A stretch of DNA of 64,000 nucleotides from Streptomyces cinnabarinus (GTDB lineage: Bacteria > Actinomycetota > Actinomycetes > Streptomycetales > Streptomycetaceae): positions 3,100,001 to 3,164,000 of the forward strand of contig NZ_CP114413.1 in assembly GCF_027270315.1 (NCBI RefSeq). The letters are read 5' to 3'. The notes under the pieces were generated by a model. The model made no database searches. It was not told where the DNA came from and was given only the letters and a program-made list of their open reading frames with translations. Position 1 is the stretch's first letter; every line of letters begins with the position of its first letter. The translations under genes and the position numbers were made by a program. Positions 26,984 through 36,391 of the stretch are shown here, one piece after another.

Positions 26984-28273
26984 TCACCAGCGGGGCACGC
27001 TCGGTGTGACCCACCCCGGTTCGGCCACGCGCATGGCCGCCGCGTCGTCGCGCTCCCGCAGGGTGCCGTCGTCGTCCAGCCACCGCTGGTGCAGGAACCG
27101 CAGCCGGTCGTGGTCGAGTTCCACGCCGAGGCCGGGGGCGTCGGATACGGCGACCCGCCCGCCCTCGAACCGCAGCCGTTCCGTCAGCACGTCCTCCGAC
27201 TGCCACGGGTAGTGGGAGTCACAGGCGTGATGGAGGTTCGGCACGGTGGACGCCACCTGCGTCATCGCGGCCAGGGAGATCCCGAGGTGGGTGTTGGAGT
27301 GCATGGACACCCCGACGCCGAAGGTGCGGCAGATCGCGGCGAGGTGCTGGGTGTTGCGCAGCCCGCCCCAGTAGTGGTGATCGGAGAGCACGACCTGCAC
27401 GGCGTCCCGCCCGAACGCCTCCTTGATCTCGGCGAACGTCGTCACGCACATGTTGGTGGCGAGCGGCACGTCGGTCCCGGCGGAGACCTCGGCCATGGCC
27501 GGGGTGCCGAGCGCGGGGTCCTCCAGGTACTCCAGGACGTCCCCGAGCTCCTTCGCCACCTTCAGCGAGGTCTCCACCGACCAGGCACCGTTGGGGTCGA
27601 GCCGCAGCGGATGCGCGGGAAAGGCCGCCGCGAGCGCCCGTACGGCCGCGATCTCCTCGTCCGGCGGGAACACCCCGCCCTTGAGCTTGAACGAGGTGAA
27701 GCCGTACCGCTCGGTGAACTTCCGGGCCTGCTCCACGATCCCGGCCGGGTCCACGGCGGCGCCCCAGTCGTCCCGCTCGGCCGGCACGCCCTCGGGGTGC
27801 CCGGCCCACTTGTAGAACAGGTACGCGCTGTACTCGACCGAGTCGCGCACCTTGCCGCCGAGCAGCGCGTGCACGGGCTGCCCGAGGGCCTTGCCGAGCG
27901 CGTCCAGACAGGCCACCTCGAAGCCGGAGACCACGGACAGCCGCAGCTTGTCGGCGGTCTGGACGCCTCGCAGGCCGCCGACGTCGACCTGTCCGGAGAC
28001 CCGGGAGCCGTCGACGGCGACCTCCTCGGCGATCGTGAACAGGCCGTTGAGATCGCCGACTTGACGCCCGATCAGCTTCTCGGCGAAGGGCCGGGCCAGC
28101 TCCAGGTACTTGGTATCGCCGTACGTCTCCCCGACGCCGGTGACCCCGTCGGCGGTCTCGACCTCCACGATCAGCCGGGGCGTGTAGGGCTGGTGGACGC
28201 CCTGGGTGTTGAGCAGGGGCGGGTCGGCGATCAGGATCGGGGTCAGCCGGACGTCCGTGATCGTGAGGTTCAC
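26984..28273 (-). CDS. Glucarate dehydratase-like enolase-superfamily enzyme
   Basis: A 429-residue acid-sugar dehydratase. General bases and metal ligands can be placed: KLK (in SFKLKGG), Asp in LDPNGAW, Glu in LEDP, Asn in ATNMCVT, and the His of MHSNTHLG, the layout of the glucarate dehydratase subgroup. It would convert D-glucarate (or galactarate) to 5-dehydro-4-deoxy-D-glucarate. Its GTG start overlaps the stop of the next enzyme's gene as GTGA, so the two steps are coupled in one operon. Ends about 135 bases before the kinase gene. Confidence 0.88.
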   Translation of the reverse strand: MNLTITDVRLTPILIADPPLLNTQGVHQPYTPRLIVEVETADGVTGVGETYGDTKYLELARPFAEKLIGRQVGDLNGLFTIAEEVAVDGSRVSGQVDVGGLRGVQTADKLRLSVVSGFEVACLDALGKALGQPVHALLGGKVRDSVEYSAYLFYKWAGHPEGVPAERDDWGAAVDPAGIVEQARKFTERYGFTSFKLKGGVFPPDEEIAAVRALAAAFPAHPLRLDPNGAWSVETSLKVAKELGDVLEYLEDPALGTPAMAEVSAGTDVPLATNMCVTTFAEIKEAFGRDAVQVVLSDHHYWGGLRNTQHLAAICRTFGVGVSMHSNTHLGISLAAMTQVASTVPNLHHACDSHYPWQSEDVLTERLRFEGGRVAVSDAPGLGVELDHDRLRFLHQRWLDDDGTLRERDDAAAMRVAEPGWVTPSVPRW

Positions 28274-29193
28274 AGGGCGGCTCCTACGAGGTCGAGGCCG
28301 GTGATGAGCAGGGACCTCAGGTCGGCCAGGTCGGCCGCCGAGGGGTCGGTGAGCGGGGCGCGCACCGGGCCCACCCAGCGGCCGCGCAGCCGCGCCGCCG
28401 CCTTCACCAGGGACACCGCGTATCCGGGCGCCCGGTCGCGGAGTTCGACGAGCGGAACATAGAAGTCGCGCAGCAGCCGCTCCAGTGTCTGCTCGTCGCC
28501 GGCGCGCAGGGCGGTGAAGAAGGCGGTCGCGATCTCGGGTGCGAAGGCGTGCACGGCGGAGGAGTAGGCGGGGACGCCGACGGTGGCGTAGGCGCGGGCC
28601 TGGATCTCGGCGGTGGCGGCGCCGTTGAAGAACAGGAAGCCCTCGGGGGCGGCGAGCGTGAGGCGCTGGAGCCGGTCGAGGTCGCTGTGGCCGTCCTTGA
28701 GCCCGATGACGGTCGGCAGGGCGGCGATCCGGCGCAACGAGTCGGCGGTGAAGGCGACTTGGCCGCGCTGGTAGACGATCAGCGGCAGCTGTGTCCGGGC
28801 GGCGATGTGCTCCACCTGCTTGACGAGCCCCTCCTGCGGCGCCGCGACCAGATAGTGCGGCAGGACGAGCAGGGCGTCGGCGCCCGCCTCCTCGGCGATG
28901 CGCGCGAACCGTACGGCCTGCGCCCAGCCGTAACCGATACCGGCGATCACGGGCAGCCGCCCGCCCGCCTCCCGCACCGCGAGGGAGACGACCGTCCGGT
29001 ACTCCTCCTCGTCCAGCGAGAAGAACTCGCCGGTGCCGCAGGCGGGGAAGAGTGCGCCGGGGCCGGCCGCGACGCACGCGGCGGCATGGGCGCGGAAGCC
29101 GTCGGGGTCCAGGGAGCCGTCGTCGTGAAAGCTCGTCAGCGGGAAGGACAGCACCCCGCCCGCCAGCGCTTCGGAATCGAGGACCACCGTCAT
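28270..29193 (-). CDS. 5-dehydro-4-deoxyglucarate dehydratase
   Basis: A 307-residue DHDPS-superfamily enzyme that dehydrates and decarboxylates 5-dehydro-4-deoxyglucarate to 2-oxoglutarate semialdehyde. It has the Schiff-base Lys166 in IGLKDGHSD, a Tyr141 in VYQRG and the ACGTGEFFSL loop characteristic of this subfamily. ATG at 29193 with GGGGAG upstream is chosen over an ATG at 29205. It is the first gene of the glucarate pair, preceded by an AT-rich promoter stretch. Confidence 0.9.
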   Translation of the reverse strand: MTVVLDSEALAGGVLSFPLTSFHDDGSLDPDGFRAHAAACVAAGPGALFPACGTGEFFSLDEEEYRTVVSLAVREAGGRLPVIAGIGYGWAQAVRFARIAEEAGADALLVLPHYLVAAPQEGLVKQVEHIAARTQLPLIVYQRGQVAFTADSLRRIAALPTVIGLKDGHSDLDRLQRLTLAAPEGFLFFNGAATAEIQARAYATVGVPAYSSAVHAFAPEIATAFFTALRAGDEQTLERLLRDFYVPLVELRDRAPGYAVSLVKAAARLRGRWVGPVRAPLTDPSAADLADLRSLLITGLDLVGAAL

Positions 29194-29498
29194 CCATCTC
29201 CCCATGCAGACGCCATCCATATATATAAACGAAGGTTAGGTATGCGAACGGCGAGGCGTCAATGGCCGGGTCCGCCGGGTCCGCACCGACGTCACTGGCT
29301 CGGCGCCTGGCGGGAGCGGGAGCGGCGGCGTTTACCCACTGGGTTACACCCCAAACAGAATGTGCCCCGGATCACACCTTCCCCCCTTCTTCGCGCCTGC
29401 CCCCGCTTGATACAAATTGCCCGCGCGTTCCTGTCCGTCGACGGTCGTCGCCCTTCCCCCTTTCTGAGCCGCTCCTTTCGCACGCCCTGGGAACGCCC
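29194..29498. promoter_or_regulatory. Divergent control region between glucarate and MFS genes
   Basis: This 305-bp stretch has no gene. It contains an unusual AT-rich run, ATATATATA at 29219-29227, about 30 bases before the dehydratase start, which could be its -10 region. At 29361-29376 lies TGTG-N8-CACA, resembling a CRP/FNR-family site (TGTGC…TCACA). Both assignments rest on pattern only. The long upstream extension of the MFS frame through this region is not credible. Confidence 0.4.
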
Positions 29499-30683
29499 GT
29501 GTCCGCCCGCACCACCCTGCCCTGGCCCCTCGTCGCCCTTTTCACGGCCGGGTACCTCGCCCCGTATCTCCTCCCGACCACCGTCGGCCGCCTCGACTCG
29601 GGGCTCCCCCTCACCGCCACCCAGGCGGGCGCCATCGGCAGTGCGCTGCTGCTGAGTTCGGCGTCGGCCGGGTTCCTGCTCGCCTCGCGCGTCGACCGGA
29701 TCGGCCCGCGCCTGCTGGCCCGCCTCGGCCTCACGCTCGCGGTCGTCGGCTACGGCGGGGCCGCGCTGACCCACTCCGTCCCGGCCGTCGTGGCGGGCGC
29801 CCTGATCGGCGGCTTCGGCTCCGGGACGGCTACGGCTGTCGCCGCGACCGGGATCGCGGGGCGGCCGGATCCGCACCGGGTCACGACGTACGGGCTGCTC
29901 GGTGTCTCCGCGCTCGCGGGTGCGGTGTATCTGACGGTGCCGCGGCTCGGGCCCGGCCATGGGCTGCCGTTCGCCGCGATCGCGCTCACCGCGCTGCTGG
30001 TCTGGCCGCTGACGGGTCGCCTTGGTGTCTCGGGTCCGGGCGCCCGGGTCCGCCACGAGACCGGCCGGCTCCCCCAGCTGCGCTCCGGGCTGGTCCTCGC
30101 CGGCGCCCTGATGTTCTGGTCCCTCGCGCAGAACTCCCTGTGGGGGGTCAGCGGGCGGATCGGGCTGAGCCAGGCGCGGTTGAGCGAGGTCACGGTGGGT
30201 GTGGTGTTCGCGGTGGCGCTGGGGGCGGGGCTGCTGGGCGTGGTCGTGGCTGGTGCGCTCGGGCCGAGGCTGGGCCTCGCGGTCCCCATCGGCGCGGGTA
30301 CGGCGGTTATCGCTGTCTGTATCGCGGTGAGTGCGTCGGCCCGGGATCTTGCGACGTTCGCGGGCGGGGAGATCGCCTGGAACGCGCTCTATCCGATCGT
30401 GTTGTCGTACGTCATCGAGCTTGCGGCGTCTTTGGACGGACGGGGGCGGTGGGCGGTGCTGGTCGGGTCCGCGTCGTCCTTGGGTACGGCGGCCGGGCCG
30501 CTCACGGGCAGTGTTCTCTCGGCCCAGGCGGGCTTCCCAGTGATGGGGGCGGTGTTGGCGGTGGGGCTGTTGGTGATCGCCGTACCCATGACCGTGGTTG
30601 CTCTCCGGGCGGGCCGGTCGACATTGCCTGTGGTGGAGATTCCTGTCGAAGAGCACGCCTACGAGGCTGCGACTGCTGCTTGA
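29499..30683 (+). CDS. MFS transporter of unknown substrate
   Basis: A 394-residue protein with about 12 membrane helices and a loop 2-3 motif ASRVDRIGPRLLARLG. It resembles the YbfB/CynX-like branch of MFS rather than the glucarate permease GudP, so transport of glucarate cannot be assumed despite the divergent neighbour. The GTG at 29499 has GGGAA upstream and gives a normal-length protein. Ends 21 bases before intergenic repeat copy B. Confidence 0.85.
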   Translation: MSARTTLPWPLVALFTAGYLAPYLLPTTVGRLDSGLPLTATQAGAIGSALLLSSASAGFLLASRVDRIGPRLLARLGLTLAVVGYGGAALTHSVPAVVAGALIGGFGSGTATAVAATGIAGRPDPHRVTTYGLLGVSALAGAVYLTVPRLGPGHGLPFAAIALTALLVWPLTGRLGVSGPGARVRHETGRLPQLRSGLVLAGALMFWSLAQNSLWGVSGRIGLSQARLSEVTVGVVFAVALGAGLLGVVVAGALGPRLGLAVPIGAGTAVIAVCIAVSASARDLATFAGGEIAWNALYPIVLSYVIELAASLDGRGRWAVLVGSASSLGTAAGPLTGSVLSAQAGFPVMGAVLAVGLLVIAVPMTVVALRAGRSTLPVVEIPVEEHAYEAATAA

Positions 30684-30704
30684 CCGGGCGGGTGCGGGTT
30701 GACT

Positions 30705-30759
30705 GTGGCTTGTCGCGCCCACGCGACGGAGCCGCAATTCGACACAGCCCCGCGCCCCT
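30705..30759 (-). repeat. Intergenic repeat family, copy B (55-bp subtype)
   Basis: Read on the minus strand it begins AGGGGCGCGGGG and ends GCCAC like copy A, with 25 additional bases in the middle. GTCGCG and CGCGAC inside it can form a short hairpin. It lies between convergent stops, 10 bases from the deaminase stop. Copy E has the same length and about 48 of 55 identical bases. Confidence 0.85.
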
Positions 30760-30769
30760 GACCGGTACC

Positions 30770-31759
30770 TCAGAACGCGTAGTTCTCCACCTCTGCCAGA
30801 TAGCCCGCCCGCTTCTCCTCGTCGTCGTCCAGGAAGCTCGCCAGGAACGAATTGCGGGCCAGCTCACGGAGGCGTTCTTCGCTCAGGCCGAGGGCCTCTC
30901 GTACCGCGGTGAAGTTGTCGTCCGCGTAGCCGCCGAAGTACGCCGGATCGTCGGAGTTGACCGTGCAGAGCAGGCCCGCTTCGAGCATCGCGGGCAGCGG
31001 GTGGTCCGCCAGGGTGTCCACCGTGCGCAGGCGGACGTTCGACAGGGGGCAGAGCGTCAGCGGGACTCGGTCGCGGGCCAGGCGGGCGACCAGGTCCGGT
31101 GACTCCATGCAGCGCAGGCCGTGGTCGACGCGCTCCACGCCGAGGATGTCCAGGGCCTCGGTGATGTACTCCGGCGGGCCCTCCTCCCCGGCGTGGGCCA
31201 CGCGGCGCAGGCCGAGGGCGGCGGCGGTCTCGTAGACCTCGCGGAACTTCACCGGCGGGTGCCCGACCTCGGCGGAGTCGAGGCCGACACCGATGATCCG
31301 GTCCAGGTACGGCTTCGCCGCGTCCAGGGTGGCGAGGGCCGACTCGGCGGACTCGTCGCGCAGGAAGCAGAGGATCAGGTGGGTGGAGACGCCGTGGTTC
31401 TCCTCGCTGCGGTCCAGTGCCCTGGAGAGCCCCTCGACGACCGTTCCCATGCCGACGCCGCGCGCGATGTGCGCCTGCGGGTCGAAGAAGATCTCCGCGT
31501 GCCGCACACCCTGCGCGGCGGCCCGCGCGAGGTAGGCGTTGGCGAGGTCCTCGAAGTCCCGCTCGGTGCGCAGCACCGCCATCAGCTCGTAGTACAGGTT
31601 CAGGAAGGACTGCAGATCCTCGAACCGGTACGCCTCGCGCAGCGCGTCGGTGGTCGCGTACGGCAGCTCGACGCCGTTGCGCGCGGCCAGCTCGAAGGCC
31701 AGCTCGGGCTCCAGCGTGCCTTCGATGTGGAGGTGCAGTTCTGCTTTCGGGAGGGGCAT
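30770..31759 (-). CDS. Adenosine deaminase superfamily, probably adenine deaminase
   Basis: A 329-residue amidohydrolase. Metal ligands are the HLH of ELHLHIEG, His in HAGEE and Asp in NSDDPAYFGGY; the catalytic Glu follows HAGEE. The combination HIEGTLEPE, FFDPQAH, GLDSAEVGHPP and HAGEEGPPEYI matches the adenine (base) deaminase branch, whereas nucleoside-specific adenosine deaminases read HxDGxL near the N-terminus. Start ATG at 31759; there is no ribosome site, and TACGAT lies 10 bases upstream as a possible -10, so the mRNA may be leaderless. An alternative GTG is at 31783. Confidence 0.85.
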   Translation of the reverse strand: MPLPKAELHLHIEGTLEPELAFELAARNGVELPYATTDALREAYRFEDLQSFLNLYYELMAVLRTERDFEDLANAYLARAAAQGVRHAEIFFDPQAHIARGVGMGTVVEGLSRALDRSEENHGVSTHLILCFLRDESAESALATLDAAKPYLDRIIGVGLDSAEVGHPPVKFREVYETAAALGLRRVAHAGEEGPPEYITEALDILGVERVDHGLRCMESPDLVARLARDRVPLTLCPLSNVRLRTVDTLADHPLPAMLEAGLLCTVNSDDPAYFGGYADDNFTAVREALGLSEERLRELARNSFLASFLDDDEEKRAGYLAEVENYAF

Positions 31760-31779
31760 CAAAGTATCGTACGGGCGTT

Positions 31780-32685
31780 TCACCGACGTTTCGGAACCGG
31801 CACCCGCAGAAGATCGTGTGCCACCGTCAGCTCCCCCTCGAATCCGGCGGCCCGCGCCTGGCGCTCGAACTCGTCGGGCTCGGAGTAGCGCTGGCTGAAG
31901 TGCGTGAGGACCAGATGCCGTACGCCCGCGTCCCGCGCCACCCGCGCCGCCTGCCCGGCGGTGAGGTGGCCGTGCTCGACGGCGAGGTCGGTGTCCTCGT
32001 CGAGGAAGGTCGACTCGATGACGAGGAGGTCGCAGCCGTCGGCCAGGGCGTGCACGCCGTCGCAGAGCCGGGTGTCCATGACGAACGCGAAACGCTGGCC
32101 CCGGCGCACCTCGCTGACGTCGTCCAGCCGTACGTCCCCGAGGGCGCCCTCGCGCTGGATCCGGCCGACGTCCGGGCCCTTGATGCCGTGCGCGGCGAGC
32201 CGGTCCGGGAGCATCCGGCGGCCGTCGGGCTCGACGAGGCGGTAGCCGTAGGACTCGACCGGGTGGGAGAGCTTGCGCGCCTGGAGGGTGTACGTCGCGG
32301 TCGTCGCGAGGTCGCCGTCCTCGTCGACCGGTGCCTGCTGGATTCCGACCGTCTCCCGGTACGCGGTCGCGTAGCGCAGGCGGTCGAAGAAGCGCTGGCC
32401 CGACTTCGGGTAGTGCGCGGTGATCTCGTGCGGCACCTTGTCGAGGTTGATCCGCTGGATGACCCCGGCGAGGCCGAGCGAGTGGTCGCCGTGGAAGTGC
32501 GTGACGCAGATCCGGTTCAGGTCGTGGGCGGCGACCCCGGCGCGCAGCATCTGGCGCTGGGTGCCCTCGCCCGGGTCGAAGAGGATGCCCTCGCCGTCCC
32601 AGCGCAGGAGGTAGCCGTTGTGGTTGCGGTGCCGGGTCGGGACCTGGCTGGCGGTGCCGAGGACGACGAGTTCGCGTACGGACAT
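31780..32685 (-). CDS. rnz: Ribonuclease Z
   Basis: A 301-residue metallo-beta-lactamase-fold endonuclease that trims tRNA 3' ends. The motif THFHGDHSLGLAG (zinc ligands) and the C-terminal LTHFSQRY are diagnostic for tRNase Z; the exosite region lies about residues 150-190. ATG at 32685 matches the family start. It follows a HIT gene after 6 bases and is probably co-transcribed with it. Confidence 0.95.
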   Translation of the reverse strand: MSVRELVVLGTASQVPTRHRNHNGYLLRWDGEGILFDPGEGTQRQMLRAGVAAHDLNRICVTHFHGDHSLGLAGVIQRINLDKVPHEITAHYPKSGQRFFDRLRYATAYRETVGIQQAPVDEDGDLATTATYTLQARKLSHPVESYGYRLVEPDGRRMLPDRLAAHGIKGPDVGRIQREGALGDVRLDDVSEVRRGQRFAFVMDTRLCDGVHALADGCDLLVIESTFLDEDTDLAVEHGHLTAGQAARVARDAGVRHLVLTHFSQRYSEPDEFERQARAAGFEGELTVAHDLLRVPVPKRR

Positions 32686-32691
32686 GGCTGG

Positions 32692-33045
32692 TTATCCGGG
32701 GGGCCACTGCATGCCGCGGCCGCCGAGGACGTGGGCGTGGGCGTGGAAGACGGTCTGGCCTGCGCCGGCTCCGGTGTTGAAGACGACGCGGTAGGAGTCG
32801 AGCTGCTGCTCGTCGGCCACCTCCTTGGTCTCCCGGAGTACGTCGGCGGCCAGTTCCGGGGCGGCGGTGGCCAGTTCCGCGGCGTTCGGGTAGTGGGCCT
32901 TGGGGATCACCAGGATGTGGACCGGGGCCTGGGGGTTGATGTCCTGGAACGCGACGGTGGTCTTGGTCTCGCGGACGATTGTTGCGGGGACGTGGCCCTC
33001 TGCGATTTTGCAGAACAGGCAGTCCTCCTGCGGTTCTCCCGGCAT
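32692..33045 (-). CDS. HIT-family nucleotide hydrolase (HinT-like)
   Basis: A 117-residue cytoplasmic protein with the histidine triad HAHAHV (His101, His103, His105) and N-terminal CLFCKIAEG. The middle histidine is the nucleophile that attacks nucleoside phosphoramidates or AMP-lysine. Length and both motifs fit the HinT branch. ATG at 33045 is the family start. Upstream within 70 bases lies intergenic repeat copy C. Confidence 0.93.
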   Translation of the reverse strand: MPGEPQEDCLFCKIAEGHVPATIVRETKTTVAFQDINPQAPVHILVIPKAHYPNAAELATAAPELAADVLRETKEVADEQQLDSYRVVFNTGAGAGQTVFHAHAHVLGGRGMQWPPG

Positions 33046-33116
33046 GTGCGGTTCCTTTCCGAGGGTGCGCCTGATGATTCGGGGGGCATCGTATCGTCGG
33101 CGGGTGCGGGTGATTT

Positions 33117-33146
33117 GTGGCTGGTCGCGCAGTTCCCCGCGCCCCT
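33117..33146 (-). repeat. Intergenic repeat family, copy C (30-bp subtype)
   Basis: On the minus strand this reads AGGGGCGCGGGGAACTGCGC to GCCAC, identical in form to copies A and D. Its first base is also the last base of the tricorn stop codon, so the repeat begins exactly where the coding sequence ends. Confidence 0.88.
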
Positions 33147-36100
33147 CAGGTGGGAATCGTCGGCGGAGTTTTCGCCGGACGCTCCTCCAACGACTCCAGG
33201 GCGATCCTGATCGCCTCGTCCAACTGGGTGTCCCTGCCCGCCACATGGTCCTGCGGGCGCTGCACGACCTCCACGTCCGGATCCACCCCGTGGTTCTCCA
33301 CGCCCCAGCCCTGTCCCTCCAGCCAGATCGCGTACTTCGGCTGGGTGATCAGGGTGCCGTCGACCAGGCGATAGCGGCTGTCGATGCCGATCACGCCGCC
33401 CCAGGTGCGGGTGCCCACCACCGGGCCTATGCCGAGGGCCTTGATGGCCGCGTTGACGATGTCGCCGTCGGAGCCGGAGAACTCGTCGGCGACGGCCACG
33501 ACCGGGCCGCGCGGGGCGTCGTCCGGGTAGGTGTACGGCCGCATGCCGCGCGGCGCTCCCCAGCCGACGATCCGCCGGGCCAGCTTCTCCACGACGAGCT
33601 GTGAGGTGTGGCCGCCGCGGTTCTCGCGGAGGTCGACGACGAGGCCCTCCCGGGCCACCTCGACGCGCAGGTCGCGATGGATCTGAGCCCAGCCGGGGGC
33701 CTGCATGTCGGGGACGTGGAGGTAGCCGAGGCGGCCGCCGGAGTGCTCGTGGACGTAGGCCCGGCGGCCGGCCACCCAGTCGTGGTAGCGCAGGGGTTCC
33801 TCGTCGGCCACGGGAACCACCACCGGGTGCCGCGGCTCGCCGCCGCCCGCCGGGGACACGGTCAGTTCGACGGGCCTGCCCGCCGTGCCGACCAGCAGGG
33901 GGCCGGGTCCGGTCACCGGGTCGACCGGGACTCCGTTGACCGCGACGACGGCGTCCCCCGCGCGGACCGCGACCCCGGGTGCCGCGAGCGGGGCGCGGGC
34001 CTGGGGGTCGGAGGTCTCCGAGGGGAGGATGCGGTCGATGCGCCAAGTGCCGTCCTCGCGGCGGGAGATGTCCGCGCCGAGCAGGCCCTGCCGGGGTCCG
34101 CCGCCGGAGCCGCCGCGCGGGACGACGTAGGCGTGCGAGGTGCCCAGTTCGCCCTGGACCTCGTAGAGGAGGTCCACCAGGTCGTCGTGGGTGGCCACGC
34201 GGTCCAGCACCGGGCGGTAGCGGTCGAGGGCCCCGGCCCAGTCCACTCCGCTCATGTCGGGGCGCCAGAAGTGGTCCCGCATGACGCGGCCGGTCTCCTC
34301 GTACATCTGCCGCCACTCGGCGGCCGGGTCGACGAGGTGGCGTACCCGGCCGAGGTCGACGGTGATGTTGGCGTCGCTGTCGTCGTCGTTCGGGGCGCGC
34401 CGGTCGCTGGGGACCACCTTCAGGCGGTCGTTCGTCCAGAGGAGGACGCGCTTGCCGTCGCCGCTGACCTCGAAGTGGTCGGCGTCGGCGGCCAGATGCT
34501 CCACGCGGCGCTGGACCAGGTCGTAGCGCTCCAGGTCGGACTTGGGGTCGGTGTCCTCCGGGGTGGCGCGGGAGGCGCCGAGTTCACCGGTGACGGGGTG
34601 GCGCAGCCAGAGCACGCCGTCCTTGGCGGCGCGCAGGTGGGTGTAGCGGGCGGCCTCGACGGGGAACGGCACGATCCGGTCGGCGAGCCCTTCGAGGTCG
34701 ATCCGGGTGGTCGGGGTGCCCTCGCCGTCGGGCGTCTCGTCCTTGTCCGGCGCGTCGACGGGCCGCCCGTGCCGCTGCGGTCCGAACGGCGAGGGCGTGG
34801 TCGCGGCCAGCGTGATCAGGTACGGGCGGGAACCGGCCACGAAGGCCAGGTCGAAGACGTGCTCGTCATAGACCGGGTCGAAGGAGCGGGCGGAGAGGAA
34901 GGCGAGGTGCTTGCCGTCCTGGGTGAACGCCGGCGCGTAGTCCTGGAAGCGCAGCGGCGTGGCCTCGGTGACGGACAGGTCCGTGGTGTTGGCCAGCCGC
35001 AGCTGGCTGAGCGGGCTCGGTCCGGGGTGCGACCAGGCCAGCCAGGCCGAGTCCGGGGAGAAGACCAGTCCCGAGGCGTCGCCGTCGGCGCTGCGGTCGA
35101 CCTCGCGGACCTCGCCGGTCTCCCGCTCGACGAGCAGCACGCGCCCGTCGTGCGAGGCGACGGCGGCCCGGCTGCCGTCGGGGGCCACCGCGAGGCCCAG
35201 AACACGGCCGAGCTGCCCGGCGGCGAGCCTGCGCGGGGTGGCGCCCGGGGCGAGCCCGGTCGCGGGGGCGAACTCCAGCGCGTCGTCACCCTCGGCGTCG
35301 GTCACCCACACCGCCCACTCCTCCCCCTCCACGCGGAAGGTGCGGGGCTTTCGGGCCCGTACGCCGGGTTCGGCGGCCAGGGCGCGGGCGGGTCCTGAGC
35401 GGTGGGTGACCCAGTGCACGGAACCGCGGACGAGGACCGCGCTCCCGCGGCCGGTGTGGTCGGGGGCCGCGGCGCCGAACCAGCGGGCGGCGTTGACCGG
35501 GTGCGGGCGGCGGTCGGTGCGCTGGCCGCCGAGCCGGATGTCCAGGCGGCGCGGCTCGGCGCCGTCCAGGTCGTCCAGCAGCCACAGTTCACCGGCCGAC
35601 GCGTACATGACACGGGTGCCGTCACCGGCGGCGTGCCGGGCGTAGAAACCCTCGGCGGGGGTGTGGCGGCGCAGGTCGGAGCCGTCGGCGAGGGAGGAGT
35701 AGAGGGCGCCGACGCCCTCGTGGTCGCTGAGGAAGGCGATGCGGTCACCGGCCCAGACCGGGTACTCGATGTTCCCGTCCAGCTCCTCGTGCAGCCGGAC
35801 GAACTCGCCCTGCCCGTCCCGGTCGATCCACAGCTTCCCGGCCCGGCCGCCCCGGTACCGCTTCCAGTACGCCGCCTCCAGGCTCATCACCGCCGACAGC
35901 AGCACGGTGTGCGGCCCGTACGCCACGTCCCCGACGATCCCGTACGGCAGGGTCGTGGCCGGTCCGCCGTCGAGCGGGACGGCGTACGCCCAGGTGCGGT
36001 CGCGGCTGGCCCGGCCCTGGTTGCTGACGGCGAGGACCTGTCCGTCGGGGGTCCAGCCGCGGACCCGGGTCCGGGCGCCCCAGTACGTCAGCCGGGTGGC

Positions 36101-36337
36101 GGGGCCGCCCTCCACCGGGGCGATGAGCACCTCGGGGGCGCCGTCGCGGGTGGAGGTCCAGGCGACGGTGGTGCCGTCGGGCGAGATCCGCGGCAGGGTG
36201 ACCGGCATGTTGTCGGCGCTGACCCGCCAGGCCCGGCCGCCGTCCAGGGGGGCGAGCCAGACGTCGTCCTCGGCGGTGAAGGCGACCAACTCGCCGTGCA
36301 GATGCGGGAACCGGAGATACGCGGCAGGCTGGGTCAC
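33146..36337 (-). CDS. Tricorn protease homologue
   Basis: A 1063-residue cytoplasmic serine peptidase that would degrade proteasome products to short peptides. Order: six- and seven-bladed beta-propellers (about 1-680), a helical linker, a PDZ domain (about 765-850) and a C-terminal S41-type catalytic domain. The nucleophile is Ser956 in EFSGSDGDI. Tricorn is absent from most bacteria but typical of Streptomyces. ATG at 36337 lies near the expected start. Gene is monocistronic, ending in repeat copy C. Confidence 0.94.
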   Translation of the reverse strand: MTQPAAYLRFPHLHGELVAFTAEDDVWLAPLDGGRAWRVSADNMPVTLPRISPDGTTVAWTSTRDGAPEVLIAPVEGGPATRLTYWGARTRVRGWTPDGQVLAVSNQGRASRDRTWAYAVPLDGGPATTLPYGIVGDVAYGPHTVLLSAVMSLEAAYWKRYRGGRAGKLWIDRDGQGEFVRLHEELDGNIEYPVWAGDRIAFLSDHEGVGALYSSLADGSDLRRHTPAEGFYARHAAGDGTRVMYASAGELWLLDDLDGAEPRRLDIRLGGQRTDRRPHPVNAARWFGAAAPDHTGRGSAVLVRGSVHWVTHRSGPARALAAEPGVRARKPRTFRVEGEEWAVWVTDAEGDDALEFAPATGLAPGATPRRLAAGQLGRVLGLAVAPDGSRAAVASHDGRVLLVERETGEVREVDRSADGDASGLVFSPDSAWLAWSHPGPSPLSQLRLANTTDLSVTEATPLRFQDYAPAFTQDGKHLAFLSARSFDPVYDEHVFDLAFVAGSRPYLITLAATTPSPFGPQRHGRPVDAPDKDETPDGEGTPTTRIDLEGLADRIVPFPVEAARYTHLRAAKDGVLWLRHPVTGELGASRATPEDTDPKSDLERYDLVQRRVEHLAADADHFEVSGDGKRVLLWTNDRLKVVPSDRRAPNDDDSDANITVDLGRVRHLVDPAAEWRQMYEETGRVMRDHFWRPDMSGVDWAGALDRYRPVLDRVATHDDLVDLLYEVQGELGTSHAYVVPRGGSGGGPRQGLLGADISRREDGTWRIDRILPSETSDPQARAPLAAPGVAVRAGDAVVAVNGVPVDPVTGPGPLLVGTAGRPVELTVSPAGGGEPRHPVVVPVADEEPLRYHDWVAGRRAYVHEHSGGRLGYLHVPDMQAPGWAQIHRDLRVEVAREGLVVDLRENRGGHTSQLVVEKLARRIVGWGAPRGMRPYTYPDDAPRGPVVAVADEFSGSDGDIVNAAIKALGIGPVVGTRTWGGVIGIDSRYRLVDGTLITQPKYAIWLEGQGWGVENHGVDPDVEVVQRPQDHVAGRDTQLDEAIRIALESLEERPAKTPPTIPT

Positions 36338-36391
36338 CCGGTCACCCTACGCAGACACGTGACCCTGAGTAAGGGGTTTGCGATCACTGGC

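Noticed and set aside
28270..29193. Calling this second DHDPS-family gene dapA
   Set aside because: Its ACGTGEFFSL loop and its coupling to a glucarate dehydratase gene identify it as 5-dehydro-4-deoxyglucarate dehydratase.
29262..29498. Extended N-terminus of the MFS transporter
   Set aside because: The extension runs through the divergent control region, has no membrane-protein character and no ribosome site.
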